From: Streptomyces sp. RerS4
GTDB taxonomy: Bacteria; Actinomycetota; Actinomycetes; Streptomycetales; Streptomycetaceae
NCBI RefSeq assembly: GCF_023515955.1
Contig: NZ_CP097322.1
Coordinates: 2,110,001-2,174,000 of the forward strand
Reading direction: 5' to 3'
DNA length: 64,000 nucleotides
The translations under genes and the position numbers were made by a program. Shown piece after piece: positions 34,131-44,846 of this stretch (position 1 is its first letter; each line of letters begins with the position of its first letter). A model generated the notes under the pieces. That model did no database searches and was not told where the DNA came from. It saw only the letters and a program-made list of their open reading frames with translations.

Positions 34131-35273
34131 TCAGGCGGTCCGGGGCCACAGCCCCGGGTCCGGGGTGAAGCGTATGCGCAGCTCGTCGGCGGCGAGGGCG
34201 GCGCCGGAGACGGCGCAGCGGCGCAGCGCCGAGGGCAGGGAAACGGTCCTGCGGTAGGGGCCGACCGTGAGCAGGAGCTCGTCGCCGCGCCGTACGAGGT
34301 CCAGCTCGCTCTTGCGGGCGCCGGGCAGCGGGATCACCCAGACCAGCACTCCGTCCTCGGCGAGCCGGTCCTCGACGGCCCAGCGGGAGCGGGTCGCGGC
34401 CGGGCCCGGGACCAGGCCGTCGGCCTTGGCGAGGGCGTCGGCGTCGTCGGGGCCCTGGAGGTCGTGGCCGAGGTGCGGGAGGCGGGCCACGGGGAAGGCG
34501 GGGGTCCAGCGCGCGAGCGAGGCGTCCTGCTGGGCGGCGATCCCGGCCGTCCAGGGGTCGGAGGAGCCGGTCGGGGCGAGGCGGTTGCCCACCAGGGCCT
34601 CGACGTCGAGCCGGTGCAGGGCGAGCCCGAGCCGGCCGGCCCGCAGTGCCTTGTCGGCGGCGGGTCCCGGCTCGACGACGAGTCGGACCCGGGTGGTGTC
34701 GGCCTCTACGACGGCCTGGACGGCGGCGAGCTCCTCGTCCCAGCGGGCGGCGGTCTCGTAGAGCCACTGCGCGGGCATCGGCACCCCCGCGAGCTGGGCG
34801 AGTACGGGCCTCAGGGCGCGGGCCGCCTGCCGTTCGGCGGGCAGCAGCCGGGCGAGGTAGCGGCGCAGCTGCGCGGGGAGGGCGAGGGTGGTGAGGGCCT
34901 GGTGCAGCGGGGGCATGTCCACGACCACGAGGTCCGTGTCGGGGGAGCCGGCGGCCCGGTGCAGGGCGCGGAGCAGGGAGAACTGTTCGGCGCCGGGCAG
35001 TTCGGTGAGTTCCTCGGCCCCGAGGGGCTGACCGCCGAGCATGCCGATGAGGGCGGAGCCGCGTTCCTGGAGGGCGGCGAGCTCCTCGCGGAACTCCGTG
35101 CCGGAGTCGACGCGGGTGGTGCGCAGGCCCGGGGTGGGGGCGAGGTCGGGGAGGTCGTCGGCGGACAGCAGGAGCACCCGTCGGCCGGCGTGGGCCGCCG
35201 CGAGGGCGGTGGCGGCGGCGACGGTGGTCCGTCCCGCGCCGCCGGGGCCGGTGACGAGGAGGGTGTGCGGCAT
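34131..35273 (-). CDS. ArsA-like P-loop ATPase family protein with degenerate Walker A
   Basis: 380 residues, ATG preceded by GGAGC. An ArsA/Get3/MinD-type fold is suggested by [37 protein letters not shown] at the N-terminus, LVVVDMPP as Walker B, and the C-terminal beta domain RDELLLTVGPYRRTVSLPSAL. The family's deviant Walker A is GKGGVGKT. Here both lysines are gone (GPGGAGRT), so ATP turnover is doubtful. It lies downstream of the SRPBCC gene and upstream of DUF5304-glkA, all on the minus strand. Paired ArsA-like ATPases are common in actinobacteria (compare WhiB-linked ones), but the role is unknown. Confidence 0.72.
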   Translation of the reverse strand: MPHTLLVTGPGGAGRTTVAAATALAAAHAGRRVLLLSADDLPDLAPTPGLRTTRVDSGTEFREELAALQERGSALIGMLGGQPLGAEELTELPGAEQFSLLRALHRAAGSPDTDLVVVDMPPLHQALTTLALPAQLRRYLARLLPAERQAARALRPVLAQLAGVPMPAQWLYETAARWDEELAAVQAVVEADTTRVRLVVEPGPAADKALRAGRLGLALHRLDVEALVGNRLAPTGSSDPWTAGIAAQQDASLARWTPAFPVARLPHLGHDLQGPDDADALAKADGLVPGPAATRSRWAVEDRLAEDGVLVWVIPLPGARKSELDLVRRGDELLLTVGPYRRTVSLPSALRRCAVSGAALAADELRIRFTPDPGLWPRTA

Positions 35274-35515
35274 GCGGGTGCTCCGGATCAGGGTGTTGTT
35301 CGGGCTCGGCCCGGACCCCCGCGCCTCGCCGGCGGGGCGGGGTAGGCGGGTGCTGCGCCGCTTCCCGGGGCTCCGCCGCAGACCCCGCGCCTCAATCTCC
35401 CCCAGACTTCGTCCGGGGGGATCCCCGGGCGGGGCTGGATTTTGCCGGGCTCCGCCGGCAAGTGCCGGCAGAGGAGACGCCGGGGCCCGGCGGGGGTGGA
35501 TTTTGCCGAGCTTCG
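35274..35515. repeat. intergenic GC-rich repeats with two GGATTTTGCCG copies
   Basis: No gene. Contains pieces of the common Streptomyces intergenic repeat type: CCCCGCGCCTCAA near 35383 (also in the palindrome at 63168), CCCCCAGACTTCGTCCGGGG near 35400, and two copies of TGGATTTTGCCGGGCT/TGGATTTTGCCGAGCT (about 35437 and 35500). Several nested hairpins are possible and may terminate the SRPBCC transcript. Confidence 0.65.
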
Positions 35516-35953
35516 TCAGGCCGACTCGACTCGCTTCTTCAGGCCGGCCAGGGCGCGGTCGATGATGACCTTTTCCGCCTTGCGCTTGATCATGCCCAGC
35601 ATCGGGATCTTGACGTCCACGGTGAGCTGGTAGGTGACCTCGGTGCGGCCGCCGGCCAGGGGGGCCAGGCGGTAGGAGCCGTCGAGCTGGCGCAGCATCT
35701 GGGACTTGTCCAGCGTCCAGCTGACCTCGTCCGTGCCCGTCCAGGTGTAGGCCAGCGTGTGGTCGTCCTTGATCGCGCCGGCGTCCAGGAGCAGGCGTAC
35801 CTTCTCGGCGCGGCCGTCGGCGCCGGTGGACAGCACCTCGGCCTCCTTCACCTCGCCGGTCCACTCGGGGTAGCGGGCGAAGTCGGCGATCACGGCCATG
35901 ACGTCGGCCGGCGCGGCCTCGATCGTGATGCTCGAGCTGGTGTGTTCCGCCAT
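35516..35953 (-). CDS. SRPBCC (START/Bet v 1-like) family protein
   Basis: 145 residues; the ATG has GGAGGAG upstream. The helix-grip fold is recognisable from SSSITIEAAPADVMAVIADFARYPEWTGEVKEAEVL, the alternating strands LAYTWTGTDEVSWTLDKSQM and RTEVTYQLTVDVKIP, and the long C-terminal helix MIKRKAEKVIIDRALAGLKKRVES. Such proteins bind lipids or polyketides in a hydrophobic cavity. It lies upstream of the ArsA-like gene, and this pairing beside glkA appears conserved in Streptomyces. The ligand is unknown. Confidence 0.85.
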   Translation of the reverse strand: MAEHTSSSITIEAAPADVMAVIADFARYPEWTGEVKEAEVLSTGADGRAEKVRLLLDAGAIKDDHTLAYTWTGTDEVSWTLDKSQMLRQLDGSYRLAPLAGGRTEVTYQLTVDVKIPMLGMIKRKAEKVIIDRALAGLKKRVESA

Positions 35954-36109
35954 CGCGGTCGCTCCTCCGGGGGGCATTCGACAAGTGTGCGGGCGGCCTC
36001 CGGCCGCCGCGTGCAGGCTACCGTGCGTGCGAGTGCGGCCACGCCGGCGCCTCCCGCCAAGATCCACCGGGCGTCGAGGGCACGCTGACGGCCCCGCTGA
36101 CGGCTCAGC

Positions 36110-36892
36110 TCACCACTCCAACGCCCACGGCCGTCCCGTCGCCGCGAAGTGCCCGACGTTCACGCATTCCGTGCCGCCGATCCGGACGCGGCGCGCGAGC
36201 GGCTGGTGGACGTGTCCGAACAGGGCGTAGCGCGGTTTCGTGCGACGGATGGCGGCGAGCAGGGCCTCGCTGCCCCGCTCGAAGCGGCGCGCGACCGTGT
36301 CGTAGCAGAGTTCCGGAACCTCGGGCGGGATGTGCGAGCACAGTACGTCGACCTCGCCCAGGGCCTCCACCTTGGCGGCGTACTCCTCCTCGTCCACCTC
36401 GTACGGGGTGCGCATGGGCGAGGGCAGGCCGCCGCCGACGAAGCCGAAGACCCGGCCCCCGATCTCCACCCGCTGCCCGTCGAGGACGGTGGTGCCCGGT
36501 CCGGCGTACTCCTGCCACAGGACCGGAATGTCGACGTTGCCGTAGGTGGCGTACGTGGGGCTGGGGAAGGCGGCGAACATCTGCGCGTACTGGCGGCGTA
36601 CCGCTTCCTCGATCAGGCGCTCCCTGTCCAGCCCGTCCCACAGCCGGCGGCCGAATTCACGCGCCTCGCCGAAGCGGCGCGCGGTGCGCAGGGCGACGAT
36701 CCGGTCGGCGTTCTCGACGCCGAAGAGGTCGGGGAAGATGCCGCGCGAGTGGTCGGCGTAGTCGAGGAAAAGCACCAGGTCACCGAGGCAGATCAGCGCG
36801 TCGGCGCCGTCGCCGGCGCGGGCGAGCGCCTCGGTGTTGCCGTGGACGTCGCTGACGACGTGGACCCGCGTACGCATCGTGCTGCCACCCAT
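36110..36892 (-). CDS. calcineurin-like metallophosphoesterase
   Basis: 260 residues from ATG 36892 (36877 is the alternative). Metal-binding motifs appear in the family order: VSDVHGN, ICLGDLVLF (GD), TYGNVDIP (GN), LCSHIPPE (H) and ALFGHVHQPLARR (GHxH). It hydrolyses phosphoesters with a bimetal centre. There is no signal peptide. It stands alone between the SRPBCC gene and the divergent acyl-CoA ligase. The substrate is unknown. Confidence 0.87.
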   Translation of the reverse strand: MGGSTMRTRVHVVSDVHGNTEALARAGDGADALICLGDLVLFLDYADHSRGIFPDLFGVENADRIVALRTARRFGEAREFGRRLWDGLDRERLIEEAVRRQYAQMFAAFPSPTYATYGNVDIPVLWQEYAGPGTTVLDGQRVEIGGRVFGFVGGGLPSPMRTPYEVDEEEYAAKVEALGEVDVLCSHIPPEVPELCYDTVARRFERGSEALLAAIRRTKPRYALFGHVHQPLARRVRIGGTECVNVGHFAATGRPWALEW

Positions 36893-37201
36893 GCCCGCCA
36901 CCCTAGGGGGGCGCGGCGCGGACGGGTAGAGCACCGGTCGAGTGGCCCGGGGCGTGACCGGCGGGTGCCCGTACAGGCGGCCGGACCTGCGGTTACTTCC
37001 GAGTCGGACGGCGGGTCGACTAGTGTCGGCAGCGTCGTTCCGGGTTCCGCGCGCCTCGGTGATGACTTGGGCAATGTCTGACGATGTACAGAATGTGACG
37101 CACGGAACATCTGGCCGGTTCCCTCTATCCGGAACCCACTACCGGTGGGTAACGTCCGGTCGGTCCACACGGTGGCGATGGCGCCCAGAGGAGCAGCAGT
37201 C
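36893..37201. promoter_or_regulatory. divergent intergenic region with two adjacent palindromes
   Basis: 309 bp between the divergent metallophosphoesterase and acyl-CoA ligase genes. Two inverted repeats lie 50-85 bp before the ligase start: GTTCC-N8-GGAAC (37118-37135) and, sharing its last two bases, ACCCAC-TACCG-GTGGGT (37134-37150). A possible -10 TAGTGT lies near 37021. The palindromes are operator candidates for a fatty-acid-responsive regulator, which I cannot name. GAGGAG at 37187 is the ribosome site of the ligase. Confidence 0.45.
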
Positions 37202-38998
37202 TTGCGCGAGTTCAGCCTTCCGGCCCTGTACGAGGTCCCTTCGGACGGGAACCTGACGGATCTCATCCGCCGCAACGCCGCCCAGCATCCCGACACCGCC
37301 GTCATGGCCCGCAAGGTCGACGGCCGGTGGCAGGACGTGACGGCCACCGAGTTCCTCGCCGAGGTGCGGGCCGCCGCGAAGGGCCTGATCGCCTCCGGTG
37401 TCCAGCCCGGCGACCGCGTCGCGCTGATCTCCCGCACCCGCTACGAGTGGGTCCTGTTCGACTTCGCGATCTGGAGCGCGGGCGCGGTCACCGTCCCCGT
37501 CTACGAGACCAGCTCCCCCGAGCAGATCCAGTGGATCCTCGGTGACTCCGGGGCCGTCGCGGTCGTCGTGGAGAGCCCGGCGCACAGCGCGAACGTGGCC
37601 ACCCTGCGCGACCGCCTGCCGGAGCTGCGCGAGGTCTGGGAGATCGAGCGGGACGCGCTGGGCACGCTCAAGGCGGCCGGCGCCTCCGTCACGGACGCCG
37701 AGGTGGACGCGCGCAGCGCCCTCGCGAGCGCCGACGACCCGGCCACCATCGTCTACACCTCGGGCACCACCGGCCGCCCCAAGGGCTGCGTGCTGACCCA
37801 CCGCAACTTCTTCGCCGAGTGCGGCAACGTCGTCGAGCGCCTGAGCCCCCTCTTCCGCACCGGCGAGTGCTCCGTCCTGCTGTTCCTCCCGGCCGCGCAC
37901 GTCTTCGGCCGGCTGGTGGAGGTCGCGGCGGTGCTGGCGCCGATCCGGCTGGGCTGCGTACCGGACATCAAGAACCTCACCGACGAGCTGCAGTCCTTCC
38001 GGCCCACGCTGATCCTCGGCGTGCCGCGCGTCTTCGAGAAGGTCTACAACTCGGCGCGCGCCAAGGCGCAGGCCGACGGCAAGGGCAAGATCTTCGACGC
38101 CGCCGCCGAGACGGCGATCGCCTACAGCCGGGCGCTCGACACCCCGGGCGGTCCGTCCTTCGGCCTGAAGCTCAAGCACAAGCTGTTCTCGAAGCTGGTC
38201 TACGGCAAGCTGCACGCGGTCCTCGGCGGTCGGGGCGAGTACGCCATCTCCGGCGGTGCCCCGCTCGGCGAGCGGCTCGGCCACTTCTTCCGCGGCATCG
38301 GCTTCACGGTGCTGGAGGGCTACGGCCTCACCGAGTCCTGCGCGGCCACGGCCTTCAACCCGTGGGACAAGCAGAAGATCGGTACGGTCGGCCAGCCGCT
38401 GCCCGGCTCCGTGGTGCGCATCGCCGACGACGGCGAGGTGCTGCTGCACGGCGAGCACGTCTTCAAGGAGTACTGGAAGAACGAGACGGCCACGGCCGAG
38501 GCGCTGACGGACGGCTGGTTCCACACCGGCGACGTCGGCACCCTGGACGAGGACGGCTTCCTCGCGATCACCGGCCGCAAGAAGGAACTCATCGTCACGG
38601 CGGGCGGCAAGAACGTCGCCCCCGCGGTGATCGAGGACCGCATCCGCGCGCACGCCCTGGTCGGCGAGTGCATGGTGGTCGGTGACGCTCGCCCCTTCGT
38701 GGCGGCGCTGGTCACCATCGACGAGGAGTTCCTCGGCCGGTGGGCCGCGGAGAACGGCAAGCCGGCCGGGGTGACGGCGGCGGAGCTGCGCGAGGACGCG
38801 GATCTGATCGCCGCCGTCCAGAAGGCCGTCGACGACGGCAACGCGGCGGTGTCGAAGGCGGAATCGGTGCGGAAGTTCCGCATTCTGGGCTCCCAGTTCA
38901 CGGAGGAGTCCGGGCACATCACGCCGTCGCTGAAGCTCAAGCGCAACGTGGTGGCGAAGGACTTCGCGGACGAGATCGAGGCCCTGTACCGGGGCTAG
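37202..38998 (+). CDS. long-chain fatty acid-CoA ligase (AMP-binding)
   Basis: 598 residues. The TTG at 37202 is preferred because GAGGAG lies 9 bp upstream; an in-frame ATG at 37178 would put that site inside the gene. It activates fatty acids with ATP and CoA. Motifs are IVYTSGTTGRPKGCVLTHRN (P-loop), LGVPRVFEKVYN, ISGGAPLGERLGHFF, LEGYGLTESCAATAFN, GWFHTGDVGTLDEDGFLAITGRKKELIVTAGGKNVAP, and the C-terminal Lys region HITPSLKLKRNVV. It is of the FadD15/ACSL type with the long insertion. Convergent with cholesterol oxidase, 13 bp apart. Confidence 0.93.
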   Translation: MREFSLPALYEVPSDGNLTDLIRRNAAQHPDTAVMARKVDGRWQDVTATEFLAEVRAAAKGLIASGVQPGDRVALISRTRYEWVLFDFAIWSAGAVTVPVYETSSPEQIQWILGDSGAVAVVVESPAHSANVATLRDRLPELREVWEIERDALGTLKAAGASVTDAEVDARSALASADDPATIVYTSGTTGRPKGCVLTHRNFFAECGNVVERLSPLFRTGECSVLLFLPAAHVFGRLVEVAAVLAPIRLGCVPDIKNLTDELQSFRPTLILGVPRVFEKVYNSARAKAQADGKGKIFDAAAETAIAYSRALDTPGGPSFGLKLKHKLFSKLVYGKLHAVLGGRGEYAISGGAPLGERLGHFFRGIGFTVLEGYGLTESCAATAFNPWDKQKIGTVGQPLPGSVVRIADDGEVLLHGEHVFKEYWKNETATAEALTDGWFHTGDVGTLDEDGFLAITGRKKELIVTAGGKNVAPAVIEDRIRAHALVGECMVVGDARPFVAALVTIDEEFLGRWAAENGKPAGVTAAELREDADLIAAVQKAVDDGNAAVSKAESVRKFRILGSQFTEESGHITPSLKLKRNVVAKDFADEIEALYRG

Positions 38999-39011
38999 GA
39001 GGTGTCGGTCC

Positions 39012-40679
<1,668 letters not shown>

Positions 40680-40818
40680 TCATGTCAGGCACAGTCGGAC
40701 ATGGCGCATGCCGCGCCGCGCCGGGCGTACGGGGCCCGTACGAGCCCCCGTACGCGCCCTCCGGCCGCCGAAGCCGTGCCCGCGGGGCCACCGGCCCCGC
40801 CGCGTTCTCGTCGGTCGC

Positions 40819-41961
40819 CTACAGCAGCTCGCGCAGCCGGTCGGCCAGCAGGTCCCAGCGCCACTTCTCCTCGACCCAGGCGCGGCCCCGGGCCCCCATG
40901 CGGGCGCGCAGTTCCGGGTCGCGGAGCAGGGCGACGATGCGCTCGGCGGCCTCGTCGGGGGCGCCGCCCCGGACCACCCAGCCGGTCTCCCCGTCGAGCA
41001 CCGCGTCGGGGGCGCCGCCGGAGTCGCCGGCCACCACGGGCAGGCCGGTGGCGGAGGCCTCCAGGTAGACGATCCCGAGCCCCTCCACGTCCAGGCCGCC
41101 GCGCCGGGTCCGGCAGGGCATGGCGAAGACGTCGCCGGCGCCGTAGTGGGCGGGCAGTTCCTCCCACGGCACCGCTCCGGTGAAGACCACCGAGTCCGCG
41201 ACGCCGGTCGACTCGGCCAGCGCCCGCAGGTCGTTCTCGTAGGGCCCGCCGCCCACGATCAGCAGGACCGCGTCCGGTACGGCGGCCAGGATGCGGGGCA
41301 TGGCCTCGATGAGGGTGTCCTGCCCCTTGCGCGGGACCAGGCGCGAGACGCACACCACCACGGGCCGGTCGCTCAGCCCGAGCTGCTCCCGGACCTGCGC
41401 GCCGCCCGAATCGGGGTGGAAGGTCTTCTCGTCGACGCCGGGCGGCAGTTGCGTCATGCGGGCGGCCGCCCGGTCCGTGAGCGCCGAGGCGATCCGCGAG
41501 CGGGTGTACTCGCCCAGGTACGTCAGGGTGTCGGTGCCCTCGCCGATCCGCCGCAGCAACTGCCGCGCCGCCGGCAGCTGCGCCCAGCCCGCCTCGTGCC
41601 CGTGGGTCGTCGCGACCAGCCGACGCGCGCCCGCCCGACGCAGCGCGGGCCCCATCAGGCCCAGCGGGGCGGCCGCGCCGAACCACACGGACTCGCAGCC
41701 GTGTTCGCGCAGCAGCGACACCGCCCGGCGGGTCACGCGGGGGGTCGGCAGCAGCATCGTCGTCCGGTCGCGGACCACGGTGAAGGGCTGCTCGGCGTCG
41801 AAGGCGGCGGTGGCGGCGCGGCCCTCCGCGCTGTGCTTCCAGGTGGAGGCGTAGACGACGACCCGGTCGGGGTCGAGGCGCAGCGCCATGTTGTGCAGGA
41901 AGGCCTGGATACCCCCCGGGCGCGGCGGGAAGTCGTTGGTCACGATCAGCGTCTTGTGCAT
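40819..41961 (-). CDS. GT4 glycosyltransferase, phosphatidylinositol mannosyltransferase PimB-like
   Basis: 380 residues from ATG 41961. It has the GT-B fold of family 4: TLIVTNDFPPRPGGIQAFLHNMA at the N-terminus, TTHGHEAGWAQLPAARQLLRRIGE, LPPGVDEKTFHPD, VVCVSRLVPRKGQDTLIEAMPRI, VGGGPYENDLR, and the nucleotide-sugar glutamates in VEGLGIVYLEASATGLPVVAGDSGG. This pattern matches actinobacterial PimB', which adds the second mannose to phosphatidylinositol at the membrane. Symbol withheld because the substrate is inferred from resemblance only. Confidence 0.88.
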   Translation of the reverse strand: MHKTLIVTNDFPPRPGGIQAFLHNMALRLDPDRVVVYASTWKHSAEGRAATAAFDAEQPFTVVRDRTTMLLPTPRVTRRAVSLLREHGCESVWFGAAAPLGLMGPALRRAGARRLVATTHGHEAGWAQLPAARQLLRRIGEGTDTLTYLGEYTRSRIASALTDRAAARMTQLPPGVDEKTFHPDSGGAQVREQLGLSDRPVVVCVSRLVPRKGQDTLIEAMPRILAAVPDAVLLIVGGGPYENDLRALAESTGVADSVVFTGAVPWEELPAHYGAGDVFAMPCRTRRGGLDVEGLGIVYLEASATGLPVVAGDSGGAPDAVLDGETGWVVRGGAPDEAAERIVALLRDPELRARMGARGRAWVEEKWRWDLLADRLRELL

Positions 41962-42080
41962 CCCGGCCAACGTACCGGACGCGCCGGAGCGGTCCGAGCC
42001 CTGACCGGCGGACCAGGGGCCGGGTGCCGGCAACGCCTCGCACGGCTCCTCGCCGCGCAGCGTCCCTCGGCCCTGCGGGC

Positions 42081-42098
42081 CTGGGGAGACCTCCCCAG
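42081..42098. terminator. short perfect hairpin
   Basis: CTGGGGAG-AC-CTCCCCAG, a perfect 8-bp stem, followed by GCTGGGAGGTGCCCC that can form further structure. It lies downstream of the peptidase gene and MITE on the minus strand. It is a piece of a motif I often see in Streptomyces intergenic DNA; terminator function is inferred. Confidence 0.4.
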
Positions 42099-42159
42099 CT
42101 GCCGCTGGGAGGTGCCCCGGGCCGGCGGGCGGCCGACGCTCCTTTGCCGACGCCCCTAG

Positions 42160-42320
42160 GGGGTGTCCGGCGGATCAGGGTCGGATGGGCCGCGGCGTCT
42201 GGTGCGCGGGATCGCAAGGCGCCGGAGCGTCTTGACAGCGGAGCCATCGGGGCGTTTCGGCAACGCGGCGAGGCGCCGTGCCAGGCCTCGCGGGCCCGGC
42301 CATGATCCGCCGGACACCCC
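42160..42320. mobile_element. 161-bp MITE with 18-bp terminal inverted repeats
   Basis: Ends GGGGTGTCCGGCGGATCA (42160-42177) and its exact reverse complement (42303-42320), flanked on both sides by TAG (42157-42159 and 42321-42323; CTAG if one shared C is counted). There is no coding capacity inside. These are the hallmarks of a miniature inverted-repeat element mobilised by an IS5-like (CTAG-targeting) transposase elsewhere. It sits right at the stop codon of the frameshifted peptidase gene. Confidence 0.85.
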
Positions 42321-43472
42321 TAGCGCAGCTGCTCCCGCAGGGCCCGCTGCCAGGACCGGGTCAGTTCGTCCCGGTCGATGCCGAGGGCGCGGTCCAGGGC
42401 GACGGGTAGGGCCTCGTGGCCCGCTTCGGTGTAGAGGCGTACGAGCGCCTCCTCGCCCCACCGGTCGGCGATGAGGCGGCAGGCCAGCCAGGCGCCCTCG
42501 TACGCCCGCGCCGTGGCCTGCGGGTCGCCGCCGAAGGCGAAGTCCGCGTCCGGCGGGAGCGTCGCCGGGACCTGGCCGGCGCGTACGGCGCGGGCCAGCG
42601 TGGGCGCCGCCGGCGCCGGGCCGGGGCCGCCGGAGCGGTACGCCGCCCAGTCGGCGAAGCCCTCCGAGAGCCACTGCGGGGTTTCGGCGGTGGTGGCGGC
42701 GCGGGTCGCGACGTGGGTGACCTCGTGGGTCAGCACCACCCGCCGCCCCTCCGCGCTGAGCTGCGCGTACCCCTCCGGGTTGATCACCACCCGGTCGGCG
42801 GGCGCGGGCCCGGTCCCCACCCGGCCGGTGGTGACGGCGCCCAGGCCCCGGTACTCCTCGGCGGGGCGGCCCAGCAGCCGGGCCATCGCGTCCAGCGAGG
42901 CGGGCGCCAGGACGACCACCCGCCTGGCCCACGCTCCCGGCCAGGCGGCGCCCACGGCGGGCACCGCCCGGTCCGCCTCGGCGGCGAGCGCCCGGGGCCT
43001 GCGAAGCCGACGCCCGCGCACCCGACGCCTTCGCGGCCAGGACCAGCGCGTGCTCGCCCCGGACCACCTCCACCGCCCCCTGGTCCCACAGCTGCGGCAA
43101 CGCCCCGGGCGCGGGCCGGTCCCCGAGCACCCGGTACGCGCCCCCGGCCTCGCTCCGCGCGACCTCGACCTCCCGCTCCGCCTCGACGGGCGCCGCGTCG
43201 TAGCCGGCCAGCCGGTAGCGCAGTCGCGCCTTGACGCGGACCTCCGCGCCGGGGCGCGCCGGCACCTCGGTGACCTCGTAGGACCAGCCCTCCAGCGGGA
43301 GGTCGGCCAGGCTCTCGGGCGGCCCGTCCGACCAGGCGGCGACGGCCTCGCGGATCTGCCGCCCGGCGGTGTCGGGGGCCGCCGGGGCCCCGCATCCGAC
43401 GGCGGCGAGCACCGCGCACAGCAGGAGCGCGGGCGCGTGGCGGCGTACGGCGGAGCGGAGGACCGGGAGCAT
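42320..43472 (-). pseudogene. MA-type metallopeptidase lipoprotein, frameshifted
   Basis: The N-terminal half (ATG 43472) has a lipoprotein signal (LLLCAVLAAVGCGAPAA, lipidation Cys) and reads to about VVRGEHALVLAAKASG. The C-terminal half continues in another frame from about 43015 (AAEADRAVPAVGAAWPG) and carries the zinc motif LTHEVTHVATRAATTAETPQWLSEGFADW (HExxH plus downstream Glu). Joining requires a one-base shift near 43000-43030, in a GC-rich stretch. It is either a real inactivating frameshift or a sequencing error. Intact, it would be an extracytoplasmic metallopeptidase. Its stop codon touches the MITE boundary. Confidence 0.78.
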
Positions 43473-43524
43473 CAGCCGATCGTACGCACCGCCGGCCCGC
43501 ACGCCCTCGCCGTCGCCCTCGCCC

Positions 43525-44577
43525 TCAAGGGCGGGTCACCGACGACACCGGCATCATCCCGACCGGGTCATAGCGCACCCGGGCGCCGGGGTAGGGGGCG
43601 TGCACCACCTGGCCGTTGCCCACGTACATGCCGACGTGGCTGGCGTCCGAGCGGTACGTCACCAGGTCCCCGGGCTGCGCCTGCGACAGCGGCACCTGCC
43701 GGCCGGCGTGGCGCTGGGCCTGCGAGGTGCGCGGCAGGGAGACGCCCGCCTGGCGGTACGACCACACCATCAGCCCGGAGCAGTCGAAGCCGGAGGGGCC
43801 GGTGGAGCCCCACACGTACGGCCGGCCGACCGCCGCGCGGGCCGCCATCACGGCGGCCATGGCCCGCCCCGAAGCCCGCCCGCCGCCCTCGAAGGCCGGG
43901 GCCGGTTCCGGCAGGCCGTCGACGCGGCCGCCGGAGCGCGAGGCCCGCTCGAAGTCGGCGCGCTCCGCCGCGGGCATCGTGTCGAGCAACCGGCGGGCGG
44001 CGGCGAGCTTCGCCGTGACGGACCGCTTGTGCCGGGCCACGTCGGCGCGCAGGACGTCGAGGGCGGCGAGCTTGCGGGAGGCCTCCTCGCGCTGCTGCCC
44101 GATCCGACGCTGTTCCTCGCGCAGTTCGCCGAGCTGCTGGGCCTGGCGCCCGCTGAGCCGGTTCAGGACGGCGGCCTTGTCGAGGTAGTCGCGGGGGTCG
44201 TCGGAGAGCATCAGCTCGACGGTGGGGTCGATGCCGCCGGAGCGGTACTGCGCTCCGGCGAAGGTGCCGAGCACCCCGCGCATGGTGTTGATGCGGTCCT
44301 GGCCACGGGCCACCGCGTCCTGGGCCCGGCCGATCTCGGCCCGCAGCCGGTCGGCCTTCTCGCCCGCCTCGTTGTAGGCCTCGGTGGCCTTCTCGGCCTC
44401 CTCGAAGAGCCGGTCGACCTGGGCGCGGGAGCCCTGCGGTTCCTGCGGGAGGGCGGGGGCCGCGCCGGCCGGTGCGCCCGTGAGGGCCACGGCGGCGCCG
44501 GCCGCGGCGGCGGTGAAGACGGTGACCTTGGTGTTCCGGTCGAGGCCGCCCGGCCCGGTCCGGCGATGGGACGCCAC
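43525..44577 (-). CDS. NlpC/P60 peptidoglycan endopeptidase (first of tandem pair)
   Basis: 350 residues; the GTG at 44577 has GGAAGGGAG upstream. A secretion signal (VTVFTAAAAGAAVALTGAPAGAAPA) is followed by a long coiled coil (about 50-210; REEQRRIGQQREEASRKLAALD). The catalytic NlpC/P60 domain follows, with Cys in GPSGFDCSGLMVWSYRQAG, His in DASHVGMYVGNGQVVHAPYPG, and the third polar residue nearby. It cleaves D-Glu/meso-DAP peptide links of the cell wall, like RipA. It shares overall layout and the VASHRR start with the next gene, pointing to tandem duplication. Confidence 0.92.
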   Translation of the reverse strand: MASHRRTGPGGLDRNTKVTVFTAAAAGAAVALTGAPAGAAPALPQEPQGSRAQVDRLFEEAEKATEAYNEAGEKADRLRAEIGRAQDAVARGQDRINTMRGVLGTFAGAQYRSGGIDPTVELMLSDDPRDYLDKAAVLNRLSGRQAQQLGELREEQRRIGQQREEASRKLAALDVLRADVARHKRSVTAKLAAARRLLDTMPAAERADFERASRSGGRVDGLPEPAPAFEGGGRASGRAMAAVMAARAAVGRPYVWGSTGPSGFDCSGLMVWSYRQAGVSLPRTSQAQRHAGRQVPLSQAQPGDLVTYRSDASHVGMYVGNGQVVHAPYPGARVRYDPVGMMPVSSVTRP

Positions 44578-44846
44578 GAAACCGCTCCCTTCCGCTGCGC
44601 GGCCCCGGGTCCGCCCCCCGTGGACGGCCGTGTGCCGGGGTTCCGCGCTGGCAGACAGTAGCCGCGCCGCCACACACCGGCCAACGACCCCGGGCGGGCC
44701 CGTACGGGCAGACCCCGCCGCGTTCCCAGGTCACCGGCGGGTCGCGGGGTCAGGCCGGGTCCGCGTAATTCGCCCGGATGGGCGGTGTACGGCGCGTCCC
44801 GCGGGCGCGGGAACGACGACCTCGGGCGCCTCTGCCCGCCGCGACC

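Noticed and set aside
34131..35984. 617-codon frame joining the ArsA-like protein with upstream sequence
   Set aside because: The upstream part is antisense-frame overlap of the SRPBCC gene; a good ribosome site precedes ATG 35273.
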